39,138 nt of DNA, taken from Thermoplasmata archaeon. GTDB taxonomy: Archaea; Thermoplasmatota; Thermoplasmata; Lutacidiplasmatales; UBA184. Within the stretch, counting starts at the first letter, position 1, and the number at the start of each line of letters is the position of its first letter. Under the pieces are notes generated by a model, which saw only the letters and a program-made list of their open reading frames with translations, was not told the origin of the DNA and ran no database searches. This document shows positions 29,149 through 36,654 of the stretch, piece after piece. Position numbers and translations under genes: made by a program. The DNA lies in NCBI GenBank assembly GCA_021823345.1, contig JAKAOF010000012.1:1-39138 (forward strand). The letters run 5' to 3'.

Positions 29149-32100
29149 TCACTGGGAGCCAGAGGTCACCTCCTTCTCAGGGGGAGGATCGGCAGGCGGA
29201 GGCGGCTCGGCCGGAGGGGGGGAGGGGGATTCGGGTGGAGCTGAGGGGGGCGCTTCGTTCCCGGGGGGAGGAGCATCGGAGGACGCCGCACTTCCTTCCG
29301 AGTGCCCCGCCTCGGCAGGTGGCGTACTGGGGGGAGAGGAAGCGGTCGCCGGTTTTTCCGTACCGGGGTCCGGGGCGGCATCTCCGTCCGGGGTCGCCTT
29401 CTTCTTGCGAGTGCGTGGGGCCCGGGGCTTAGCTTCCCCCGGCACCTTCGGCTTCGAGGCCCGACGGGGCTTCTTCGGTGCCTCGGGAACTCCCGAAGGA
29501 GGGACCGCCCCGGTCTCGGCACCGGGTGCAAACCCTTCCAATGTCGTGGGAGTCTCGGAGACCGGTAGCGCGCCCTCGACGGCGGTGGCGGTCTTGCGGG
29601 CGCGGGGTGGTCTGGGCTTGGCCCCTTCCGCCCCCGGCGTGCCCGCGGCTGAGCGAGTGCGTCGTGCGCGGGGTTTCGCAGGAACGGCCGTGGGTCCCGG
29701 AGCGGCAGGAAGGCTCTCGGGCACTGTGGGAGAGACGGACGGAGCCGCTGGCGCGGGGCTGGGGGGACTGGGCGAGACCTCCTGTTCCGGGGGAGCGGGC
29801 TCGGATGCGGGCGGGGACACCGCTGGAGCAGCGGGCGGCTCGACGGGGGTGGGTGCCGCGACGACGGGCGGCGTTTCGACCGCCTCGGCCGTGGGGATCA
29901 CGGGAGCGGGCTCGGGCTTCGGAACTTCGGGCTTTTCGGTCGTCGTGAGGGGGAGTGGGGTCAGGGAGATCGGCGGTGCCTCGACCGGCCCCTTCTCGAT
30001 GGCCGCTGGAGGGACCGGCTTGGGTTCTTCTTCACGGGAAGGGGCTACCACTTCCACCGGTCGTTCTTCCGCAGCGATCTTGGCCGGCTCGCTTGACTCG
30101 TCGGAGTTCACCGAAGCCTCGACGGGCAGTGCGGGGGCCACCGCGACCGGAGCGGGAACGACCGGTTCCTTCGCGATCTCTGGCGCTTCCTTCGAAGACT
30201 CTGTCGGAACCGGGACCGCTACCGGTACCGTCGGGGGAGCCGGTTCCACGGGAGACGGGGGCGCCACGGGGAGTTCCTTGGCCGCTTCCGGCACTTCCTT
30301 GGGCACCTCGGCAGGTACCGGGGCCTCTGTCGGAAGTACCGGGGGGACCGAGACGGGCGCGGGCTCTAAAGGGGTAGGGGCCGGCACGGCGGGTTCCTTG
30401 ATGATCTCCGGCACTCCTTTCGGAGTCTCAGTGGAGACCGAGGGACGGACCTCCGGTTCGGGAGGGTGCGCCGGCGGGGGCGACTCTACGACGGGTACGG
30501 GCGCGGGCTCCACTTTCGGGGGGGAGACCTCCCGGGCTTCTGAAGGTTCACGTGGGAGAATAGGCTCCTCGGTCCGGGTGACGGCCGCAGGGGGCGCTTC
30601 GGTGGGTCGGGGCGGCTCGGGCTTCTCCACCTCCACGGGGGGAGTTGGAGAGGGGGCACGAGCAACTTCGGGCATCTCCTTCGGGACGGGGGCCGGGGGC
30701 GGACGGACGACCTCCGGCGGCTTCGAGGGGGAAATCGAGCTGGGCGGTGAGGATATGGGCCGAGGAGGGGGGGCTGGCGGAGCCGGCCCCTTCGCGCCGG
30801 TCGACCCCGAGGGCGGGGGAACATTGGGTTTCGAAGGAGGAGGGGACACGACGCCGGAAGGAGGCGGCCGCCCGAGCGGAGGGCGCGGCGGAATGGCCCC
30901 CGGCGGACGGGCGGGAGGAGGGGGACCGACCACCTTCTGTCCCGGCGGACCGGGCCGAGGGGGTAGGGGGCCGGGAGGGCGGGCCGCGGGGTTGAGCGGA
31001 GGGCGCGGCGGGGGGGCCCCCGTGCCCGGTGGCCGGGGAGGCGGGACGGCCGGGGCCCCCGGTCTTGGAGGAGGGGAGGTCGGCATTCCGGGGACATTGG
31101 GCTTCGGGGGAGGGACCGCGCTCGATGGAGGTGCCTCTTTGGACGGTGCAGGGCTGCCAGCGGGAACGGGCGCTGAAGGCGGGGCCGGCGCCGGAGGAGC
31201 GGGCGAGGCCGGTGAGGACTGCATCGCCCCGGAAAGCATGGTCTGAGCCACCCGTTCGAGCAGCTTGGGAGAAAGGTTCTCGGTCACGGAGCGGCCCTGC
31301 TTGGTGCCCAGCATGGCCACCATGCGGCTGAGGAGCGGGAGCATCGCCTGCATGTCGGCGCGACCGCCGCCGGCCAACTTGGAAAGGGGGCTGGGCTCGC
31401 CGGTCTCCATCGTGCGCTTGAGCGCGGGGAGACGTCCCCCTTTCTCCCGGAACTCCTGGGAGACCTGGTGGGTGAGGATCAGGTGATTGACCATCTGCCG
31501 GCTCTCCAAGAGGATCTTGAGGCTCTCGTCGACCTTGAGCGCGGAGAGCTCCGTGTGGGCCCTCTGGAGCAATACTCGTACCGGTTCGGCATCGATCCCG
31601 AGCTCGGAGAGCTCTCGGACGTCATCCAGCAACGTCAGCATCGCCCACTCGGCCTCGAACTGGAGTTCCGTCTCGGTCGGCTTGCTCACGAGGCTCGGGG
31701 CTTCCGCCGGCATCGGGATGAACTCCGTGGTTCCCAACGGGATCGACACGCTGCGGTCGATCTCGACCCCGTGGGCCGTGATCCGATAGGGGTGAAGGTA
31801 GGTGTCGTGCGCGCTGCCCCGGAACTTCTCGATGCCGACCGCCCGCATATGGGTACCCTGGGAATTCCAGTTCCGGAGCCGGATCTCCCCCCGGGCGAGG
31901 AGCCGTTCGGGAGGGTTGAACTCGAGCGGCGACTCTTCTGCGGTGACGAGCGCCGTGATCTTGAGGTCCGAAAGGAACCGGAGGAAGGCCTGCGCCCCGA
32001 TGACGTCGTCGAAGCCCTTCATCCCGAAGTACTTGAGCGCGGTCAGGGAGTCCACCACGATCCTCCGATAGAGGCGCTTCACGGTCTCCATCTTGAGCGC

Positions 32101-32523
32101 CTGCATGAGCGCGGTGATCGCGATCTCGACGCTGCGGAACTCGTCGGTCTGGCGCATCGTGACCGGGATGTCCGAAAGGCGTTGGGTGGTGCGCACGGTG
32201 GCGATGTCCTTGAACGGCGCCTTCTCGTAGCGCATGACGTCCGGGATCGCGTCGAAGATCCAGACCTTCTCGATGTCCTTGGGGAACGAACGGAAGTTGT
32301 AACGGAGCTCGTTGGGGGGCTCTTCCAGGGTCACGTAGAGGACCTCCTCCCCCTGCCGGATCCCCTTCAGCAGGAACTGCATCGCCATGGTCGTCTTCCC
32401 GGAGCCGGGCGGACCCACGAGGAGATACGGACGTGCCGGAAGGAGGCCGCCCCCCAACATCTCGTCCAGACCGGCGATACCGGTCGCGATCCGGACGTGT
32501 GGGCCGACGTAGCCGTTTCTCAT
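29149..32523 (-). CDS. KaiC-like ATPase with a very long disordered Pro/Ala/Glu and Lys/Arg tail
   Basis: A 1124-residue protein. Residues 10-265 are a KaiC/RecA ATPase: TGIAGLDEMLGGGLLPARP, Walker A GPPGSGKT (37-44), the catalytic pair in VTLEEPPNEL and Walker B RRIVVDSLTALKYF. Residues 265-420 are helical. The remaining 700 or so are low-complexity: first PPPRP-rich, then a long P/A/V/E region with repeats like KEVPEAAKE and KEAPEIAKE, then a basic part (KPRAPRTRKKK, GAKPRPPRARK) that resembles histone H1 tails, and a Pro/Ser-rich acidic end. Archaeal KaiC-like proteins often control signalling, but the role here is unknown. A TATA box lies 40 bp upstream, and an inverted repeat covers the predicted start. 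Confidence 0.85.
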   Translation of the reverse strand: MRNGYVGPHVRIATGIAGLDEMLGGGLLPARPYLLVGPPGSGKTTMAMQFLLKGIRQGEEVLYVTLEEPPNELRYNFRSFPKDIEKVWIFDAIPDVMRYEKAPFKDIATVRTTQRLSDIPVTMRQTDEFRSVEIAITALMQALKMETVKRLYRRIVVDSLTALKYFGMKGFDDVIGAQAFLRFLSDLKITALVTAEESPLEFNPPERLLARGEIRLRNWNSQGTHMRAVGIEKFRGSAHDTYLHPYRITAHGVEIDRSVSIPLGTTEFIPMPAEAPSLVSKPTETELQFEAEWAMLTLLDDVRELSELGIDAEPVRVLLQRAHTELSALKVDESLKILLESRQMVNHLILTHQVSQEFREKGGRLPALKRTMETGEPSPLSKLAGGGRADMQAMLPLLSRMVAMLGTKQGRSVTENLSPKLLERVAQTMLSGAMQSSPASPAPPAPAPPSAPVPAGSPAPSKEAPPSSAVPPPKPNVPGMPTSPPPRPGAPAVPPPRPPGTGAPPPRPPLNPAARPPGPLPPRPGPPGQKVVGPPPPARPPGAIPPRPPLGRPPPSGVVSPPPSKPNVPPPSGSTGAKGPAPPAPPPRPISSPPSSISPSKPPEVVRPPPAPVPKEMPEVARAPSPTPPVEVEKPEPPRPTEAPPAAVTRTEEPILPREPSEAREVSPPKVEPAPVPVVESPPPAHPPEPEVRPSVSTETPKGVPEIIKEPAVPAPTPLEPAPVSVPPVLPTEAPVPAEVPKEVPEAAKELPVAPPSPVEPAPPTVPVAVPVPTESSKEAPEIAKEPVVPAPVAVAPALPVEASVNSDESSEPAKIAAEERPVEVVAPSREEEPKPVPPAAIEKGPVEAPPISLTPLPLTTTEKPEVPKPEPAPVIPTAEAVETPPVVAAPTPVEPPAAPAVSPPASEPAPPEQEVSPSPPSPAPAAPSVSPTVPESLPAAPGPTAVPAKPRARRTRSAAGTPGAEGAKPRPPRARKTATAVEGALPVSETPTTLEGFAPGAETGAVPPSGVPEAPKKPRRASKPKVPGEAKPRAPRTRKKKATPDGDAAPDPGTEKPATASSPPSTPPAEAGHSEGSAASSDAPPPGNEAPPSAPPESPSPPPAEPPPPADPPPEKEVTSGSQ

Positions 32524-32542
32524 GAATAGTGAGCGACTATTC
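32524..32542. promoter_or_regulatory. Inverted repeat at the KaiC gene transcription start
   Basis: GAATAGTGAGCGACTATTC has perfect 7-bp arms and a 5-bp spacer. It touches the ATG and spans the start point predicted from the TATA box. A protein bound here would repress; as RNA it would form a hairpin against the start codon. Confidence 0.5.
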
Positions 32543-32559
32543 CCATGCGATTTCGGGGC

Positions 32560-32566
32560 TTAAAAG
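32560..32566 (-). promoter_or_regulatory. TATA box of the KaiC gene
   Basis: CTTTTAA on the minus strand, centred 40 bp before the ATG at 32523. It overlaps the TAA stop of TrmY (32560-32562). Confidence 0.5.
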
Positions 32567-33234
32567 CTCTGCCGGTCCAACCGGTTGTGGATGATCGTGA
32601 CGCACTGCGCGGTATGGAGCGCCAACGGTCCCAACGACACCTTCGGAAGGCCGATCCCCTCGAGCAGCTCCTGTTCCGGGGGGGTGAACTCGTACGGGTC
32701 GCTCAGGATCGCCCGCGCGGTGCTTCCCCCGACCACCTCCGGGAACGGCGTTCCCCGCTCGTGGAGCCAAAGGGTCCCCGGCTCCCGGGCGAAGGCGGAG
32801 AGGTCCTCGAGCGCTCGGGACCGGGCGACCCAGATGCCGGGGGAGGTCTCCGCGGTCTCCACCGGGGTCTCGCCCTCGCGTTCGGCGGCCGCCCGGTTCC
32901 CCCAGAAACGCTGGATCGCGTTCTTGAGCAGCGCGGCGGTCGACCGCTCATCGGGGTTGAGGTAGCGGAGCCCGGTGCCCTCCAATCGGACCCGAAGGGC
33001 CCGTTCAGGGTCCGACACGAGGAGCAGGGTGAGGGTCGTGTCCCGGCGCATGTTGTTCGAGTAGAGGAAGGTGGAAGTGACCACGTTCGCCACCGCATCC
33101 ATGCGGCCCCCGGTCCCGGCGAGATCGTTCAGGGAAAAATCCGCGCTGACGGGAACCTTGTGGGCGATGACCAGGAAATGGCGCCTCAGTGCTCCTGTTG
33201 TTCCTGCTGCTGTGACGGCTGACGCTGGGCCCAC
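32560..33234 (-). CDS. trmY: tRNA (pseudouridine-54-N1)-methyltransferase TrmY
   Basis: A SPOUT-class methyltransferase that makes N1-methylpseudouridine at position 54 of the T-loop in archaeal tRNA. It matches the family in FLVIAHKVPVSADFSLNDLAG, GGRMDAVANVV and MRRDTTLTLLL. The knotted SAM-binding end is TPPEQELLEGIG, KVSLGPLALHTAQCVTIIHNRLD. The homologous part begins at RRHFLVIAHK. The frame given starts at GTG 33234, which overlaps the upstream gene by 49 bases and adds 15 low-complexity residues. A CTG at 33189, overlapping the upstream stop as CTGA, sits where the family normally starts and may be the true start. Confidence 0.88.
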   Translation of the reverse strand: MGPASAVTAAGTTGALRRHFLVIAHKVPVSADFSLNDLAGTGGRMDAVANVVTSTFLYSNNMRRDTTLTLLLVSDPERALRVRLEGTGLRYLNPDERSTAALLKNAIQRFWGNRAAAEREGETPVETAETSPGIWVARSRALEDLSAFAREPGTLWLHERGTPFPEVVGGSTARAILSDPYEFTPPEQELLEGIGLPKVSLGPLALHTAQCVTIIHNRLDRQSF

Positions 33235-33647
33235 ACCTCGTCCCCAAGCTCGTTATAGATGGACTGGGCCGTGAGATAGGCGCCGGACTCGTTCTGCTCG
33301 TCCCGGGCGCGCTCGAGCTCCAGTTCCCGCGCCTCTTCGGACGCGAGCCGGATCACCCGTTCCTTGCGCATGGACCAGTAGTGGATCCGCCATTCCCGCC
33401 CGTCGTAGAGGGTGGTCTCGTCCCGCTCGGTCTCCAGGAGACCGCAGTCCTCGAGCATGTAGAACACGTCGCGGTCATCGGGCTCGAGGATGTTGTCGAT
33501 GATGCGCTCGTTGAACCCAAAGAAGTTGAGGATATGCGAGGCGATGGCCTCAGCGTCCTCAATCCTCATGCTCTCACGTCCCACGCTGCGACGAAGGGCC
33601 ATCGAGAGGGAGGCGGTGTCGATCGTCGTCTGAAGATGTTGTGCCAT
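33186..33647 (-). CDS. Small uncharacterised protein upstream of trmY (perhaps DUF6015-like)
   Basis: A 153-residue protein without a family I can name with confidence; its length and setting recall the Thermoplasmata family DUF6015. The N-terminal 50 residues are helical, then FFGFNERIIDNILEPDDRDVFYMLEDCGLLETERDETTLYDG (split across about 40 residues) looks like a winged-helix domain, and the end is a Glu/Arg helix with a Gln-rich tail. I chose ATG 33647 rather than 33668 because the TATA box at 33682-33688 predicts transcription starting between them. It is coupled to trmY by overlap, so a link to tRNA modification or RNA binding is possible. Confidence 0.75.
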   Translation of the reverse strand: MAQHLQTTIDTASLSMALRRSVGRESMRIEDAEAIASHILNFFGFNERIIDNILEPDDRDVFYMLEDCGLLETERDETTLYDGREWRIHYWSMRKERVIRLASEEARELELERARDEQNESGAYLTAQSIYNELGDEVWAQRQPSQQQEQQEH

Positions 33648-33681
33648 CTCCTCTTCGGAGGATAACATGACCGTCCTAGTG

Positions 33682-33688
33682 TATAAAA
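33682..33688 (-). promoter_or_regulatory. TATA box of the small protein/trmY unit
   Basis: TTTTATA on the minus strand, centred 38 bp before ATG 33647 but only 17 bp before ATG 33668, which rules out the longer reading frame. Confidence 0.65.
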
Positions 33689-33764
33689 CCTTGCACCGAA
33701 ATGCGCTCGAAGTCGTGCTCCGACCCCGGGCGCGCGCTCGGGCCGGGGCCGGCGGAGGGCTGTT

Positions 33765-33780
33765 TGTCCGTAAACGGACA
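33765..33780. promoter_or_regulatory. 16-bp palindrome upstream of the TFB gene
   Basis: TGTCCGTAAACGGACA has perfect 7-bp arms around AA and is centred 31 bp upstream of the TFB TATA box. It is a strong candidate operator or activator site. Confidence 0.55.
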
Positions 33781-33798
33781 CCCGGAGAAATCCAGAAA

Positions 33799-33808
33799 GG
33801 TTTAAACC
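33799..33808 (+). promoter_or_regulatory. TATA box of the TFB gene
   Basis: GGTTTAAACC, itself a perfect 10-bp palindrome, centred 28 bp before the ATG. It predicts a leaderless transcript. Confidence 0.7.
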
Positions 33809-33831
33809 CCCCGGTTTCTCTCTAGTACACA

Positions 33832-34740
33832 ATGGAGACCCGCCGCAAGTGTCCGCAATGCGGCTCCCTGCGGGTTGAGAAGGACCCGCAACTTCTGGAG
33901 CTCACCTGTGCCGAGTGCGGACTCGTGCTCTCCGAGCCGGACCTCGTGAACCCCCTCCCCCAGTTCGAGCGGGACGGGATCGATCAAGGGGGCCGCGGAG
34001 TGGGACCCGTGGTCAAACCTCAGCCCTATCAGAAGGCGCTCGGCAGCTCGATGAACGGCCTCCGGGATGCCCAGGGGCGGCGTTTGTCCCAAGGGGCCCG
34101 CGACCGGTATGGTCACCTGGGGTGGCTCATGAAACGGGAGATCACCCGCGGAAAGCTCTGCCCGCAAGAGAACCCCGAGGCCCGGGACTCCATCGCCCGG
34201 ATCGTGTCCCATCTCGAATTGCCGTCCATCATCCGGGAAGAGGCCGAGAGCATCTTCCGGGAGTCCTTGGTACGCGGCGTCCTGCGCGGCCGGAGCCTAT
34301 CGGCATGTACCGGAGCGGCCGTCTACGCCGCCTGCCGCAAGTACGATCAGCCGCATGCCCTCTCGGAGATCGCCACGGCTGCGGGGATCAAGCGCTGGGA
34401 GGTCGGCCGGGCGTTCAAGGCCCTTAACCGGGGACTCGAGAAGCCCGTGCCGCCCACCAACCTCAAGACCTACCTTCAACGCTATGCCGAGGAGCTGGCC
34501 CTTTCCCCGGCCGTACGCGGCACGGTCGAGGACATGCTGGAGCGGGCGAGCGAGCACCCCGAAGTGTCGGGGCTTTCTCCGCACGGCATCGTCGCCGCCC
34601 TCATCTACATCGCCTCCGAGCAGCACGGGGAGAAGGTGTCCCGGGTCCAGATGGCCCGGGTCGGCTCCGTGACGGAGATGACCCTCCGCACCACCACGAA
34701 AGTGATGGAGCGCCTGGTCGGCAAGCCCCAAGCCCCGTAA
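33832..34740 (+). CDS. tfb: Transcription initiation factor TFB
   Basis: A 302-residue archaeal TFIIB homologue that bridges TBP-bound promoters and RNA polymerase. The N-terminal zinc ribbon has CPQC and CAEC. A linker follows with GSSMNGLRDAQGRRLSQ (B-reader region). Two cyclin-fold repeats come next: SLSACTGAAVYAACRKYDQPHALSEIA in the first, and GLSPHGIVAALIYIASEQHGEKV with the helix-turn-helix VGSVTEMTLRTTTKVM in the second. The reader segment is less conserved than usual, with a Gly/Arg-rich stretch. Only one TFB is visible here; archaea may carry several. Confidence 0.95.
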   Translation: METRRKCPQCGSLRVEKDPQLLELTCAECGLVLSEPDLVNPLPQFERDGIDQGGRGVGPVVKPQPYQKALGSSMNGLRDAQGRRLSQGARDRYGHLGWLMKREITRGKLCPQENPEARDSIARIVSHLELPSIIREEAESIFRESLVRGVLRGRSLSACTGAAVYAACRKYDQPHALSEIATAAGIKRWEVGRAFKALNRGLEKPVPPTNLKTYLQRYAEELALSPAVRGTVEDMLERASEHPEVSGLSPHGIVAALIYIASEQHGEKVSRVQMARVGSVTEMTLRTTTKVMERLVGKPQAP

Positions 34741-34749
34741 ATTGCTCGC

Positions 34750-34769
34750 CGGGCCCTACGGTGGGCTCG
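34750..34769. terminator. Stem-loop at the TFB/DUF981 junction
   Basis: CGGGCCC pairs with GGGCTCG (one G-T pair) around a 6-base loop. It lies 10 bases past the TFB stop and covers the stop codon of the minus-strand gene (34756-34758). The gap between the two genes is only 15 bp. Confidence 0.45.
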
Positions 34770-35442
34770 CGAGGTGCGGGGATAGGGCACCGCCCCCGAT
34801 CGTCAAGGCGACCAGGGCGGATATCGCGGCGAAGAGAAGGAAGAGCACGAACCCCCCGAACGCCACTTTCCAAGGAAGCGTGAGGGTCTGCCGGGCATCC
34901 GGGGCGTCGGAGTTCGCCTGGGCCGGTTCCATCACCATCTTGTCCAGGAAGATCGTGACGGGGAACGTCAGGAGGGCGGTCCCTCCCAGCACGACGTAGA
35001 GCGCCAGCATCGCGAGAGGTTCCTTCGTCAGGTTCAGTTGGTAGGCGGCGATCCCGTAGTAGATGCTGAGGGCCCCGGTCATCCCGGCCAGAAGCCCCAC
35101 GTATTGGGTGTGGAACCGCGCCTCCACGGATACGGCGAAGGCGACCAGGACGAACCCCAGCATGAGGTAGGGGTCATAGAACAGGATGTTGTAGGCGCCG
35201 AGCACGTTCGTGCCGTTGACCTCCACCGCGATGGGCCAGGTCACCTCTCCCCAAAGGCCGATGGCGGCGATCGCCACGCCCACGACCCCCAGCGGGACCG
35301 CCTGGGCCCTCAGGAGCTGGTACGTGGCTCGCGGCCCGCGCCGTGAGTAGGTGAGGTACCCCGTGATCCCGGAGTAGAAGATGAGTGTCGAGACGAAGAC
35401 CAAGGTGAACAGCTGGAAGGCGAGGGGGTCGACGAAGGTCAT
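34756..35442 (-). CDS. DUF981-like archaeal membrane protein
   Basis: A 228-residue protein with about seven hydrophobic helices, starting FQLFTLVFVSTLIFYSGITGYLTY. The central segment ILFYDPYLMLGFVLVAFAVS and length match what I recall of the DUF981 family, but I cannot check this here. Function is unknown. It shows no soluble domain. The C-terminal helix is preceded by a short polar loop (MEPAQANSDAPDARQTL). The likely promoter is a weak GTTCAAATAC at about 35484-35490; CTTAAG at 35459-35464 is too close to the ATG for a leader. It follows xerA (35591-36430) on the same strand at about 150 bp. Confidence 0.7.
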   Translation of the reverse strand: MTFVDPLAFQLFTLVFVSTLIFYSGITGYLTYSRRGPRATYQLLRAQAVPLGVVGVAIAAIGLWGEVTWPIAVEVNGTNVLGAYNILFYDPYLMLGFVLVAFAVSVEARFHTQYVGLLAGMTGALSIYYGIAAYQLNLTKEPLAMLALYVVLGGTALLTFPVTIFLDKMVMEPAQANSDAPDARQTLTLPWKVAFGGFVLFLLFAAISALVALTIGGGALSPHLASPP

Positions 35443-35590
35443 GGCTTCCGATGGGACCTCTTAAGATGCAATTCCTCCACGAGGTATTTGAACCGGGCAT
35501 CTATTCCCACATTTGGTTCCAATTTTCGGGAGTATGAAAATGCCCCCGCAGTTCCGTGTCGTGAGCGGAGCCCGGCCCGCCCGTGACGGC

Positions 35591-36430
35591 TCAGTACTTC
35601 GGCCGGGCGGCGCGGTAGGCCGTTTGGAGGGCCTCGGTGTCCACATGGGTGTAGAGTTCCGTGGTGGCCACGCTGGCGTGGCCCAGCTGCTTCTGGATGA
35701 AGCGGATGTCGAGCCCATGCCGGAGCAAGGTGGTGGCGAGGGTATGGCGGAGGGTGTGCGGGGTGACCTTCTTGTCAATCCCCGCTCGGCGGGCGTGGTC
35801 CTTGACCATCCGTTCCACCGTGCGGGGGACTACGCCGAAGAGGGTAGGTCCCGGGATCCCTTCGGTGCGAGCCTGGGCGTTCCAGGCACGGAGCGATGCG
35901 ATGGTGGAATCGTCCACGACCACCATGCGGTCCTTGTCCCCCTTTCCCCGGCGGACCCGGACCAGGGAGTGGTCAAGGTCCACATCGTTGATCTCGAGGT
36001 GGCAAAGCTCTCCCACCCGGAATCCTCCGTAGCACAACAACCGGAGGATGGCCGCTGCCCGAGGGTCTCCCACCGTGGTGGCGAGGAGCCGGTGCGTTTC
36101 CTCTTCGTTGAGGAAGGAGGGGAGACGCTGGGACCGCCGGGGTACCTCGACCGTATCGGCGACGTGGGAACCCCGGGAGCGGAGGAAGTAGGCGACGGCC
36201 CGCAGGGCGAGGTAGACCGAGCTCTTGGCATAGCGCCGCTCGAGCACCAGGTGTTCCCGGAAACGCTGCACATCTTCGGAGGTGACATCGCTCGGGGCCT
36301 TCGGGACGAACTCGAGGAACTCTCGGACCAGGCAGAGGTACTCTTTCACCGTCCAGGGGCTCTTCTCCTCGCCCTCCATCCGGACCCGCAGCTCCCGGAG
36401 CAGTTCCCCGGCGTCGACCGCGTCTGCCAT
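35591..36430 (-). CDS. xerA: Tyrosine recombinase XerA
   Basis: A 279-residue site-specific recombinase of the archaeal XerA type, which resolves chromosome dimers at a dif site. The N-terminal SAM-like domain ([17 protein letters not shown]) is followed by the catalytic domain with Arg in GGFRVGEL, Lys in [13 protein letters not shown] (His and second Arg), His in QLGHAS and nucleophile Tyr260 in TTELYTHV. Length and order are those of a full, active enzyme. No phage genes lie nearby, which favours a housekeeping role. A TATA box lies 30 bp upstream of the ATG, with inverted repeats over it. Confidence 0.93.
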   Translation of the reverse strand: MADAVDAGELLRELRVRMEGEEKSPWTVKEYLCLVREFLEFVPKAPSDVTSEDVQRFREHLVLERRYAKSSVYLALRAVAYFLRSRGSHVADTVEVPRRSQRLPSFLNEEETHRLLATTVGDPRAAAILRLLCYGGFRVGELCHLEINDVDLDHSLVRVRRGKGDKDRMVVVDDSTIASLRAWNAQARTEGIPGPTLFGVVPRTVERMVKDHARRAGIDKKVTPHTLRHTLATTLLRHGLDIRFIQKQLGHASVATTELYTHVDTEALQTAYRAARPKY

Positions 36431-36441
36431 TTGTCAGACAA
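36431..36441. promoter_or_regulatory. Short inverted repeat at the xerA transcription start
   Basis: TTGTC-A-GACAA begins at the base next to the xerA ATG. It overlaps the predicted transcription start and shares two bases with the larger inverted repeat at 36440-36459. Confidence 0.35.
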
Positions 36442-36459
36442 TTGGCAGACACGCCAATT
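36440..36459. promoter_or_regulatory. Inverted repeat with 6-bp spacer over the xerA promoter (operator or dif-like)
   Basis: AATTGGC and GCCAATT are separated by six bases. The right arm overlaps the xerA TATA box. A 6-bp spacer between two arms is also the layout of Xer/dif sites; extended to 11-bp arms (36436-36463), only the inner seven positions match. Confidence 0.5.
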
Positions 36460-36463
36460 AAAG
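36457..36463 (-). promoter_or_regulatory. TATA box of xerA
   Basis: CTTTAAT on the minus strand, centred 30 bp before the ATG at 36430, predicting a leaderless or nearly leaderless transcript. Confidence 0.6.
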
Positions 36464-36556
36464 CCATCGCTCCAGTGGAAAGGCCGGGGTGCTACGGCGA
36501 CGCATGGCGCACGACAGGCCGTTTTGGGTCTCACCGAGGGTTCCACCGGAAGAAGA

Positions 36557-36580
36557 GGGGTCCTCCCGGGGAGGAACCCC
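36557..36580. other. GC-rich stem-loop between xerA and the acyl-CoA dehydrogenase
   Basis: GGGGTCCTCC pairs with GGAGGAACCCC (10 bp, one bulged A) around CGG. It lies 75 bp upstream of the dehydrogenase ATG and 127 bp from the xerA start, in a divergent gap. Its role is unknown. The remainder of 36464-36654 shows nothing else I can name. Confidence 0.4.
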
Positions 36581-36624
36581 CGATTCCACTCCAGTGCCTC
36601 GAGGGAAGTGCGGCGGGACGCGCA

Positions 36625-36631
36625 GATTATG
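36625..36631 (+). promoter_or_regulatory. Weak TATA-like element of the acyl-CoA dehydrogenase
   Basis: GATTATG centred 27 bp before the ATG at 36655. The spacing is right, the sequence weak. Confidence 0.35.
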
Positions 36632-36654
36632 CTCTCGGGGGGCTCTCCCCGGGC

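Noticed and set aside
29405-31246. A 613-residue Gly/Ala/Thr-rich open frame on the plus strand
   Set aside because: It is the antisense of the Pro/Ala-rich KaiC tail; Pro and Ala codons on one strand give Gly, Arg and Ala codons without stops on the other. It has no promoter or start signal.
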